NCBI GenBank assembly: GCA_030836705.1
Contig: JAUPLZ010000030.1
Location: 1-7,452, forward strand
Reading direction: 5' to 3'
From: Campylobacterota bacterium
GTDB taxonomy: Bacteria > Campylobacterota > Campylobacteria > Campylobacterales > SZUA-545
DNA: 7,452 nt
Shown here: piece by piece, positions 1 through 5,852 of the stretch
How positions within the stretch are numbered: the stretch's first letter is position 1
Layout of the letters: each line of letters begins with the position of its first letter
The notes under the pieces: model-generated
Told to the model about the DNA's origin: nothing
Seen by the model: only the letters and a program-made list of their open reading frames with translations
The model's database searches: none
Made by a program: the position numbers and the translations under genes

Positions 1-43
1 ATGGCTAAGTAATTTTTATTTGAGTGTTGTTTTTTGACAAATT

Positions 44-616
44 TCACTCTTTGGCATCGGCTAAAGTTAGCGCAAAAAGCACTCGGCTTTTTCCTCTTTC
101 TACAGCTTTTTGAGCCTCACAAAGCGTAGTGCCGGTAGTAATCGTATCGTCTATTAAAATCACATCTATGTTCGGCTTGCCGCTGTATTCAAAGCCTTTT
201 GGGTTGCTTAGCCTAAATTCAAGATTTTTCCCTGCGTATTTGATGCTGTTTTTTGCTATAAGTTTTGAATAGCACGGTTCAATAGCCTTTCCTTTTGCAT
301 ATTTTGCAAGCACGGCAGAGTGGGAAAAGCCATTTTTTACGCTATCGTCAACGCTTAAAGCGTATATTTTGCTGTCAAACTCAAATGATTTTGAAAAAGC
401 CTCAAACGAGTTTTTTGCCAAGATTTTAAAAATAGAAGAGCCGATTTTTGTGTATTTTGTTTTTAATAAAAACTCTATTTCGCTAAATTTGTAAAATGAA
501 ATTACGCTAAGCCCGCAGCCTAGCTCTCTTCTTGATAGATGCGGAACAAGCCTCTCTTTTTGACACGGCGTGCAGATAAGTTTAAATGAAAGCTTTTGGC
601 ATACAAGGCAGCGCAT
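44..616 (-). CDS. comF: ComF-family phosphoribosyltransferase-like protein
   Basis: This 190-residue protein has the two parts expected of ComF/GntX proteins. An N-terminal zinc-ribbon-like cysteine set (C3, C6, C15, C18) is followed by a type I phosphoribosyltransferase fold with an intact PRPP-binding loop, DDTITTGTT at residues 156-164, preceded by hydrophobic VILI. In the family, ComF is linked to uptake of transforming DNA and handling of incoming single strands; the reaction, if any, is unknown, and a role in competence here is inference from the family. It is somewhat shorter than E. coli GntX (about 227 residues). It is the last visible gene of the leftward operon. Its ATG shares one base with the TAA of the barrel gene upstream (TAATG), and only a weak GGGA lies about 12 nt before it, so translation probably depends on coupling. 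The 43 bases between its stop codon and the window edge hold no gene or terminator I can support. Confidence 0.85.
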   Translation of the reverse strand: MRCLVCQKLSFKLICTPCQKERLVPHLSRRELGCGLSVISFYKFSEIEFLLKTKYTKIGSSIFKILAKNSFEAFSKSFEFDSKIYALSVDDSVKNGFSHSAVLAKYAKGKAIEPCYSKLIAKNSIKYAGKNLEFRLSNPKGFEYSGKPNIDVILIDDTITTGTTLCEAQKAVERGKSRVLFALTLADAKE

Positions 617-1695
617 TAGAAATTAATATCCCATTTTGCAAAATAAAGCGGCTTTAATGCTCCAAAATCACTATCTTCTTCGCCGCTGCTTGTAGTCAAT
701 CCAAAACTAAGTGTCTCTTCATCGCTTAGGCTATAGACGGCACTTGGATAAAAAACAAAACTCTCGTCATCCAAGTTTCTTATTGCCAAAAAATTCAAAT
801 TCCAAAGCATCGACGGAGTGAATGAGGCGTGAAGACCTAGATATGAGCTATCTTCTTTAATATTTGTATATTGATTTATTTGCGAGTGCAGATATTCAAG
901 CGTAAAAAATGAGTTTTCAAACCCGTAATCGACGCCTAAAATATATTTGTTATAGCTATTTTGAGTAGCTTTATCCTCAAAAATTCCGCCTTCGCTTCTA
1001 AAACCGATGCTTGTATCCAAAATTTCAGAATCAAACTCATAGCCTGCCATCTTAAACAGATTGGTTTCAACAGCCAAAACCGCAAAATCTGCAAAATCCA
1101 AATACCCTTTTGCTCTTATGGCTTTTTTGGTTTTTTCTTCTTTTGTTTGCGATATGACAACTTGAAGAGCCGATAAGTCATTTATGGCATATTCATATTT
1201 GGCACCGAAATTTCCCTCCCTCTCATCAACTTCAAGAGACAAAGAGTTTAAGGGGCTAAAGACATCGACAGGCGTCCATATTCTGCCCACTCCAAAGGGT
1301 GTATTAAAAAGACCAAAAGTTATTGCGTGTTTTTGGCTGAAGTACTCGCCGTAAGCTCTGTGCAGCTTAAAGCGATTTTGCAAATTATCATCGCCCGCAA
1401 ACTCGCTATTTGTTTCAAAAGGCAAATCCGGCTCATAAGTGCTTAAAGAATCAAACTCTTTTGTCTTTAAAAATTCATTTGAAATAATATTTTCGTTATC
1501 GACTATGATTTTAAACCGAACCTCATCAAACGACCAATCATTGGTTATGCGAAAGCGGTTGAAATCATACATATAAGGTTTATCATCAAGAGCGGATTTT
1601 GAGTGCAGGATATAGTTGGTATTTTCAAATGCAAACTCACTTTGAGCTCCATGCAAAAATAAAAAAGAGCAAAAGAAAAACAGATATTTTTTCAT
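616..1695 (-). CDS. Outer-membrane beta-barrel protein of the ABC transporter operon
   Basis: The 359-residue product starts with a Sec signal peptide: KK at residues 2-3, a hydrophobic core at 4-14, and a likely signal peptidase I site after A17-Q18-S19. The rest is made of alternating short strands rich in aromatic, Asp, Glu and Asn residues with no membrane helix, and it ends in Phe (KWDINF), the usual C-terminal signal for assembly by BAM. The segment R113-AYGEY, then GRIWTPVDVFSPLN at 137-150 and LEVDEREG at 154-161, resembles from memory the conserved early hairpin of a broad set of Gram-negative barrel proteins (DUF1302-like or porin-like). I cannot assign a named family. Its ATG overlaps the TGA of the second permease gene by 4 nt (ATGA), which ties it to the transporter. 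The likely role is the outer-membrane partner or cargo of that ABC system; the substrate is unknown. C9 lies in the signal core and is not a lipobox. Confidence 0.75.
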   Translation of the reverse strand: MKKYLFFFCSFLFLHGAQSEFAFENTNYILHSKSALDDKPYMYDFNRFRITNDWSFDEVRFKIIVDNENIISNEFLKTKEFDSLSTYEPDLPFETNSEFAGDDNLQNRFKLHRAYGEYFSQKHAITFGLFNTPFGVGRIWTPVDVFSPLNSLSLEVDEREGNFGAKYEYAINDLSALQVVISQTKEEKTKKAIRAKGYLDFADFAVLAVETNLFKMAGYEFDSEILDTSIGFRSEGGIFEDKATQNSYNKYILGVDYGFENSFFTLEYLHSQINQYTNIKEDSSYLGLHASFTPSMLWNLNFLAIRNLDDESFVFYPSAVYSLSDEETLSFGLTTSSGEEDSDFGALKPLYFAKWDINF

Positions 1696-2915
1696 CTATG
1701 TCTTATTGCCTCTATCGGTTTAAAACTATTTACTTTTATTATCGGATAAACGGCAGAGATAATATTCATAAACATTATAAAACCCATTCCCTCAATTATA
1801 ATCTCCCATGAAAAAACACTAGGCAAAACAGCCTCAAGTATTCCATAATGTCTATATGTCTCTTCAAAGCTCTCAAGATAGATAGGATTGATTTGAAAAT
1901 AATAGGACAAATATCCGCCGATAATTCCGCCGATAACAACGCTAACGCCGCCAAGCAAAGCAGTCTCAAGCATCAAAATATAAAAAACTTGCAAAGGGGT
2001 CGTGCCGATAGAGCGCATAATTCCTATCTCTTTTATTCTTGAATAAATTGTCAAAAGCGCATAAATCATAATAACGAAAAATATAACTATCAAAAAAAGC
2101 CACATTGTTATAATTCCGCTGTATTTATCAAACTCCATAGCTTTTATAACACCTTCTAAATATTTATGCCACTCTTGCACCTCATATTCGCTTGTTTGAA
2201 AAGTCTGCTCTATTTTTTTGGCTACTTCTTGTGAATTGGCAGGATTTTTTGGAAGAACTATAATGTGTGTAGAAATATTTTGGCTTAATAAAATCTCATC
2301 CAAATACTCTTTGTTTATAAAGGCGGCATTGCTGTCAAACTCATCAAGACCGGTTCTAAAAACGCCCTTTATTATCAGATTATCCGCCGCAAAAGAGTAA
2401 TCTATCGCCGAACCGACGATACTCACCGTATCGCCTAATCTGACATTGAGTTTTTTTGCAAGCTTTTCGCCGATTATTATCTTATTGCCGTCATTTGCGA
2501 ATAAATATTCACCTTCGATAAGCGTTTTTGGGATTTTTGATAATCTTGGCTCACTGCTTGGCTCAACTCCTACAAGCATTCCGCCTACTGAATTTTCGCT
2601 GCTTGCATAGAGCATAAAACCTTCAAACCTTGATGCCGCAAGCTCTATCTCATCTATTTTTGATATTTTTTCGACCACGCTTTTTGTATCAAAAATCAGA
2701 TTTTCATATCCGGGGTCATCTCTATAATTTAAGCCGGTTATTTGAATGTAGCTTGGATAAATTTCAACCGAATCTTTAAATATTTTTGAATAACTTCCCT
2801 CCATCATCGATACATAAAATATAAAAAAAGCCGTGCTAATAGTGCTCAAAACTATAGTAACTATGGTTCTTCGTCTGGCTCTTATTATATTTCTATATGC
2901 GATACTAAAAAGCAT
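1692..2915 (-). CDS. FtsX/MacB-type ABC transporter permease (second subunit, LolE position)
   Basis: This inner-membrane protein of 407 residues has the type VII (MacB/LolCDE/FtsX) ABC layout. A short basic N-terminus (RNIIRARRR, 8-16) precedes TM1 at about 18-37. A large periplasmic domain spans about 40-265. Three C-terminal helices follow at about 271-291, 311-338 and 372-393. The cytoplasmic segment between TM2 and TM3, RIKEIGIMRSIG (293-304), is the conserved coupling helix that docks on the ATPase, and the C-terminus FKPIEAIRHR (398-407) is also typical of the family. Such proteins are mechanotransmitters that move periplasmic or membrane-extracted substrates rather than importing solutes. 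It starts 1 nt after the ATPase stop codon, with only a weak GATGG-like ribosome site, and ends overlapping the barrel gene. It probably pairs with the permease encoded at 3608-4834 as a heterodimer. Substrate unknown; lipoprotein, lipid or drug export are all possible. Confidence 0.88.
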   Translation of the reverse strand: MLFSIAYRNIIRARRRTIVTIVLSTISTAFFIFYVSMMEGSYSKIFKDSVEIYPSYIQITGLNYRDDPGYENLIFDTKSVVEKISKIDEIELAASRFEGFMLYASSENSVGGMLVGVEPSSEPRLSKIPKTLIEGEYLFANDGNKIIIGEKLAKKLNVRLGDTVSIVGSAIDYSFAADNLIIKGVFRTGLDEFDSNAAFINKEYLDEILLSQNISTHIIVLPKNPANSQEVAKKIEQTFQTSEYEVQEWHKYLEGVIKAMEFDKYSGIITMWLFLIVIFFVIMIYALLTIYSRIKEIGIMRSIGTTPLQVFYILMLETALLGGVSVVIGGIIGGYLSYYFQINPIYLESFEETYRHYGILEAVLPSVFSWEIIIEGMGFIMFMNIISAVYPIIKVNSFKPIEAIRHR

Positions 2916-2916
2916 T

Positions 2917-3606
2917 TTATGCCATCAACCTATCGGTTATGATTTTTCCGTCTCTTAAAACAATAGATCTTTTTGCTTTGCTTATAACCATCGGATCGTG
3001 GGATGAGAAGATGATAGTGATATTCTCTTTTTCATTTAGCTCTCTCATAAGCTCCATTAAATCTTCGGCGTTTTTTGAATCAAGATTCGCCGTCGGTTCG
3101 TCTGCTAATATTAGCTCAGGTCTGCTGGCAACCGCTCTTGCAACCGCTACTCTTTGCTGTTGTCCGCCGCTTAAATTCTCCGGAAATTTATTTAAAAGGC
3201 TTTCAATTCCAAGCTCAGTCGCCACCTCCAAAACCCTCTTTTCGCACTCTTTTTTGCTCTTGCCTTGAAGTGTCATAATGTACTCTATATTTTCTTTTGC
3301 GTTAAGGACGGGTATGAGGTTATAAGCCTGAAAAACAAATCCGATGTTATTTAGCCTTTCAAGAGAAAGCGCGTGTTCGCCTAGGTCGGTTAAATTTACG
3401 CCGTTTAGGATAATCTCTCCGCCGCTAACGGAATCAAGCCCGCCGATGGCGTTTAAGAGTGTAGTTTTGCCAGAGCCTGACGGTCCTGAAATGACGATAA
3501 ACTCCCCTTTTTTTATATCAAGATTTATATTTTCCAGCGCTATTGTCTTTAGCTCTTTCTCTTTTCCGTAGATTTTTGAAATATCTTTTATTTTTAAAAA
3601 CGACAT
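2917..3606 (-). CDS. ABC transporter ATP-binding protein, LolD/MacB type
   Basis: This 229-residue cytoplasmic ATPase has every motif needed for hydrolysis: Walker A GPSGSGKTT (41-49), Q-loop glutamine Q93 in FVFQAYNL, signature LSGGQ (145-149), Walker B LILADE with catalytic E170 (165-170), D-loop NLDS (174-177) and switch H203. The AYNLIP wording after the Q-loop and the length of about 230 residues match the LolD/MacB/FtsE group. It sits between two FtsX-type permease genes, in the order lolC-lolD-lolE, and would power both. The stop codon TAA of the upstream permease lies between the ribosome-binding site (AAGAGG at 3612-3617) and its ATG, leaving 1 nt between the genes. I give no gene symbol because the true LolD of Campylobacterota is, as far as I recall, encoded elsewhere, and family membership alone cannot separate LolD from other export ATPases. 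Confidence 0.93.
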   Translation of the reverse strand: MSFLKIKDISKIYGKEKELKTIALENINLDIKKGEFIVISGPSGSGKTTLLNAIGGLDSVSGGEIILNGVNLTDLGEHALSLERLNNIGFVFQAYNLIPVLNAKENIEYIMTLQGKSKKECEKRVLEVATELGIESLLNKFPENLSGGQQQRVAVARAVASRPELILADEPTANLDSKNAEDLMELMRELNEKENITIIFSSHDPMVISKAKRSIVLRDGKIITDRLMA

Positions 3607-3607
3607 C

Positions 3608-4834
3608 TTAACCTCTTGAATTAATAGCTTCTATCGGGCGAAATTTTTTCAAAACCCTAACCGGCCACAAAGCCGCAAAAACAGTAGCAAAAAAAACCGA
3701 TAAAAAAGCCTGAATAAAATAAGCAAGCTTTATCTCTGAATACATCACAGAATCCATTCCCCACATAGAAAGCCCTTTTGCGTACACACTAAGATCCATA
3801 CCGTAAACATTAAAATAAGCAAGCAATCCGCCGCCTATTAAAAAACCTATGCCAAGACCCAAAAATCCCAAAAAAATAGACTCTAAAACTATTAATTTAC
3901 TTACATTAAAAAATGAATTCCCAAGTGCTAGCATTATTCCAAACTCTCTTATTCTCTCAAGCACGCAAACCAATATAACCCCGAAAATTCCGATTGAGAC
4001 CACCAAAAAAACAAGCCCGTAACTCACTAAATTAAAAACAATAATCATCTCTTCCATGTCTAAAAACATAGGAAAAATATCGCTCCACGCAAATATATCA
4101 ACCTCTTTGCCAAATCCTTTTGCAAGATTCTCTTTAAATTCCGCGAGGTTTTCTTTTGAGTTAAGAGCTATCGATATTTGAGTTGTTGAATTTTTTAGTG
4201 CCAAAAAATTTTCTACCGCTTGATAATCGACTATGACTGCTGATTTGTCTATATTTACATCATTTGTTTTTACAATTCCGCCTACTTTTAGCAAAAGCGA
4301 AACTATTTCACCGCTTTTGTTTTGCGCGGTAAAGACTATCTTTTTTCCGACTTTTAGCTTTAATTTATCGGCAAGTTCGCTTCCTATGATAGCTTCTTTG
4401 TTTTTTTCGCCGAAACTATATTTTCCGTCTATTAGGTAGTTTGATAAATTGGCGTGTTTTTGCTCTTTTTCTAACTCCGTCCCGATAATAAGAGCGCTTT
4501 GAGAGTGAGTAGCTGTAGCTATAAGTCCATCATGTTTTATTCTTTTTATAAAGCTTTTTACCGCTTGATTATTTTCTAAAAACTGCTCAATTTCCTGAGG
4601 GTTTTTGATGGAGTCTTTAAGAGATTTTGATTCTTTGTAGTTTTTTCCAAAAATTGTTATATCAGAAGAGTCGCTTCTTATTAGATTATCTATCATCTGC
4701 TTGACCATTCCGTCATAGATGCCCTGAATAAGCAAAAGCCCAGCCACGCTTACGGCGATCATCATAATAACGGCGAGAGAGCGGGATTTGCGCCGCCACA
4801 TATTAAGATACGCCATTTTTACGGTCAGACTCAT
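3608..4834 (-). CDS. FtsX/MacB-type ABC transporter permease (first subunit, LolC position)
   Basis: An inner-membrane permease of 408 residues from the chosen start. The N-terminus MSLTVKMAYLNMWRRKSRS leads into TM1 (about 20-38). A periplasmic domain of roughly 220 residues follows, then helices at about 264-290, 315-341 and 370-392. The coupling segment LERIREFGIMLALG (292-305) and the ending FRPIEAINSRG match the FtsX/LolE permease family. An in-frame ATG 15 codons upstream (4877-4879) would place the start inside folB. I prefer 4834 because an AAGGAG ribosome site (4839-4844) lies 4 nt before it and because the basic-then-TM1 N-terminus is standard from here. The gap to folB is 8 nt. It is similar in design to the permease at 1692-2915 but clearly different in sequence, which suggests a heterodimer served by the ATPase gene between them. 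The substrate cannot be read from the sequence. Confidence 0.9.
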   Translation of the reverse strand: MSLTVKMAYLNMWRRKSRSLAVIMMIAVSVAGLLLIQGIYDGMVKQMIDNLIRSDSSDITIFGKNYKESKSLKDSIKNPQEIEQFLENNQAVKSFIKRIKHDGLIATATHSQSALIIGTELEKEQKHANLSNYLIDGKYSFGEKNKEAIIGSELADKLKLKVGKKIVFTAQNKSGEIVSLLLKVGGIVKTNDVNIDKSAVIVDYQAVENFLALKNSTTQISIALNSKENLAEFKENLAKGFGKEVDIFAWSDIFPMFLDMEEMIIVFNLVSYGLVFLVVSIGIFGVILVCVLERIREFGIMLALGNSFFNVSKLIVLESIFLGFLGLGIGFLIGGGLLAYFNVYGMDLSVYAKGLSMWGMDSVMYSEIKLAYFIQAFLSVFFATVFAALWPVRVLKKFRPIEAINSRG

Positions 4835-4838
4835 CTTA

Positions 4839-4844
4839 CTCCTT
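4839..4844 (-). promoter_or_regulatory. Ribosome-binding site that decides the start of the first permease
   Basis: On the minus strand AAGGAG is followed by TAAG and then ATG (4832-4834). The two A residues that open it are the last two bases of the folB TAA stop codon, so termination of folB places ribosomes on this site. This supports the shorter permease start and translational coupling to folB. Confidence 0.75.
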
Positions 4845-5160
4845 AAAATTCTTTTGTAATCTCGGCTCCCACTACACAATCATTAAAAATATCGGGCTTA
4901 TAGATTGCTAATTTTATTTTTTTTGCCGAAGAAAAACTCTTTTTTATCTCTTCTGCCAAAAAAACAAGCGCATCTTCGATTAGTCTAAATTTTTTTTCTA
5001 TTATATTTTTTTTTATCAGTTCCCTAATCAGCGAATAGTCGATAAATTCTCCATCATAATCAAGCTCACAATCTACTTGAATTTTCTGCTCATAATCTCT
5101 CTCAAACTCCAAGATGCCCATAATGGCGTTAAATTGAAGCTTGTTTATAAATATTTTCAT
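4843..5160 (-). CDS. folB: Dihydroneopterin aldolase (FolB), compact form
   Basis: FolB cleaves 7,8-dihydroneopterin to 6-hydroxymethyl-dihydropterin and glycolaldehyde in folate synthesis, in the cytoplasm, as a ring-shaped oligomer. This 105-residue protein is short compared with the usual 115-125, but keeps the family landmarks. GILEFER (15-21) corresponds to the G-x-x-x-x-E segment of E. coli (GVYDWE). Y42 matches the conserved Tyr after the second strand, E62 in LIEDALVFLAEEI the pterin-anchoring Glu, and K88-P89 the catalytic Lys-Pro near the C-terminus. The saved length is mainly in the loop before Y42. Its ATG overlaps the plsY TGA by 4 nt (ATGA), and as I recall the plsY-folB pairing is frequent in Campylobacterota. 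The assignment comes from motif reading; since the FolB fold is shared by related tunnelling-fold enzymes (FolX-like), some doubt about the exact reaction remains. Confidence 0.85.
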   Translation of the reverse strand: MKIFINKLQFNAIMGILEFERDYEQKIQVDCELDYDGEFIDYSLIRELIKKNIIEKKFRLIEDALVFLAEEIKKSFSSAKKIKLAIYKPDIFNDCVVGAEITKEF

Positions 5161-5783
5161 ACTACGGCTTTTTCCTCGCCTTTTACAAGTCTAAGAATAT
5201 TTGGAATATGTTTATAGAAAATCAAAAACGCAATAAGTAAAAGAGGTATTTGAGAGTTCACGCTTTCTAGTCCCGGATGAATAAAATAGCTTGCAATCAC
5301 GGCGCTCAAAAGTCCGCTTAGCGACGCTAGCGATGAGATTTTGAATACTTTTGCCATAAAAAACCATACCAAAAGCCCGATTCCGGCTTCAATAGGCAGC
5401 ATCACCGCAACGACGCCGACACCAGTAGCCACGCCTTTTCCGCCTTCAAAATTCAAATAAGGGCTATAACAATGACCAACAACGCTAAGAAGAGCAGCGC
5501 CCCACAAAACACTCTGGCTATAATCCATCATCATAGCGACCGCCAAAACAGCAATCCCCTTTAGCGCATCAAGTGCTAGCGTCGCAATGCCTAGCTTTTT
5601 TGCCAGTGTGGGATTTGTCTGCTTTACAACCCTTAAGACATTCGTAGCACCTATGCTTTTGCTTCCCTCTTTTTTTATGTCAACACCTGCAAAAACTTTT
5701 GCCAATATAAGCCCAAACGGTATGGCGCCAATCAAATATGCCGCAAGATAAACAAGAACATTGCTACTTGTAAAAAAATCCAT
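5157..5783 (-). CDS. plsY: Acyl-phosphate:glycerol-3-phosphate acyltransferase (PlsY)
   Basis: PlsY transfers the acyl chain of acyl-phosphate to glycerol 3-phosphate, the first step of membrane phospholipid synthesis, in the inner membrane. The 208-residue product is strongly hydrophobic with several membrane spans and carries the three known active-site motifs: GSKSIGATN (40-48), GHCYSPYLNFEGGKGVAT (103-120, a phosphate-binding loop), and HIPNILRLVKGEE (192-204). The length is normal. It is the first gene of the leftward operon. It starts at ATG 5781-5783, with a rather distant AAAGGG ribosome site about 10 nt upstream, and a -10-like TGATAAAAT element on the minus strand at 5818-5826 would give a leader of roughly 28 nt. 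Its end overlaps folB by 4 nt. The call is secure. Confidence 0.96.
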   Translation of the reverse strand: MDFFTSSNVLVYLAAYLIGAIPFGLILAKVFAGVDIKKEGSKSIGATNVLRVVKQTNPTLAKKLGIATLALDALKGIAVLAVAMMMDYSQSVLWGAALLSVVGHCYSPYLNFEGGKGVATGVGVVAVMLPIEAGIGLLVWFFMAKVFKISSLASLSGLLSAVIASYFIHPGLESVNSQIPLLLIAFLIFYKHIPNILRLVKGEEKAVV

Positions 5784-5802
5784 AGTTAAATTACCCTTTA
5801 TT

Positions 5803-5811
5803 TGATAAAAT
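5803..5811 (+). promoter_or_regulatory. Candidate nadA promoter, -10 element
   Basis: The hexamer TAAAAT (5806-5811) differs from TATAAT at one position and is preceded by T-rich sequence, as is common for sigma-70 promoters of Campylobacterota, which have poorly conserved -35 boxes. I see no good -35. Transcription would begin near 5817-5819, giving a nadA leader of about 35 nt. This is inferred from pattern only. Confidence 0.5.
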
Positions 5812-5817
5812 CCGTTA

Positions 5818-5826
5818 ATTTTATCA
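5818..5826 (-). promoter_or_regulatory. Candidate plsY operon promoter, -10 element
   Basis: On the minus strand this is the same TGATAAAAT word, with TAAAAT at 5823-5818, preceded by an A-rich tract (TATAAAAAA). The start would fall near 5810-5812, leaving a leader of about 28 nt before plsY. It faces the nadA promoter element and overlaps its start region. Inferred from pattern only. Confidence 0.5.
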
Positions 5827-5840
5827 TTTTTTATATTTTA

Positions 5841-5844
5841 GAGG
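5841..5844 (+). promoter_or_regulatory. Ribosome-binding site of nadA
   Basis: GAGG is followed by 8 nt (TTGTTTTA) and then ATG at 5853-5855. It fixes the nadA start and argues against the in-frame TTG at 5802, which would lie inside the promoter palindrome. Confidence 0.75.
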
Positions 5845-5852
5845 TTGTTTTA

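Larger units (their letters stand above)
44..5783 (-). other. Predicted seven-gene operon plsY-folB-ABC module-outer-membrane barrel-comF
   Basis: The junctions in transcription order are: 4-nt ATGA overlap (plsY/folB), 8-nt gap (folB/permease), 1-nt gap (permease/ATPase), 1-nt gap (ATPase/permease), 4-nt ATGA overlap (permease/barrel) and 1-nt TAATG overlap (barrel/comF). No room remains for terminators, and the only clear intergenic promoter region is upstream of plsY. Internal promoters within coding sequence cannot be excluded, so the transporter genes could also be expressed separately. Confidence 0.75.
5803..5826. repeat. Perfect 9-bp inverted repeat in the plsY/nadA divergent region
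   Basis: The left arm TGATAAAAT (5803-5811) and right arm ATTTTATCA (5818-5826) are exact reverse complements separated by CCGTTA (5812-5817). The repeat lies near the middle of the 69-bp region between two divergent genes. It can be read as two opposed -10 elements or as a dimeric regulator's operator. It is not a terminator, because it lies between start codons and has no GC-rich stem. Confidence 0.85.

Noticed and set aside
22..49. Possible stem-loop (GAGTG/CACTC plus TTGT/ACAA) spanning the comF stop codon, considered as a terminator.
   Set aside because: The stem is short, interrupted by a 4-nt bulge and AT-rich, and no U-run follows in either direction.
616..1695. The barrel protein as a lipoprotein because of C9 near the N-terminus.
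   Set aside because: C9 is followed by hydrophobic residues in the signal core and lacks the L-(A/S)-(G/A)-C context; an AQS signal peptidase I site at 17-19 fits better.
2939..3571. Plus-strand open frames of 67 to 109 codons opposite the ABC ATPase gene.
   Set aside because: They are antisense shadows of a gene with complete ABC motifs; the translations are low-complexity Ser/Phe/Leu-rich with no family features.
2917..4834. Naming the transporter genes lolC, lolD and lolE outright.
   Set aside because: Gene order and motifs fit, but FtsX/MacB-type exporters share them, and the co-encoded barrel points to a separate system.
4835..4879. Upstream ATG that would extend the first permease by 15 residues.
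   Set aside because: It lies inside folB, and the strong AAGGAG at 4839-4844 precedes the internal ATG at 4832-4834, which gives the normal family N-terminus.
5832..5837. TATATT as a plus-strand -10 element for nadA.
   Set aside because: The transcript would begin at about 5844, removing or disrupting the GAGG ribosome site.
5802..5852. TTG-started extension of NadA by 17 residues.
   Set aside because: It falls within the promoter palindrome, has no good ribosome site and adds residues absent from NadA, while ATG 5853 has GAGG 8 nt upstream.
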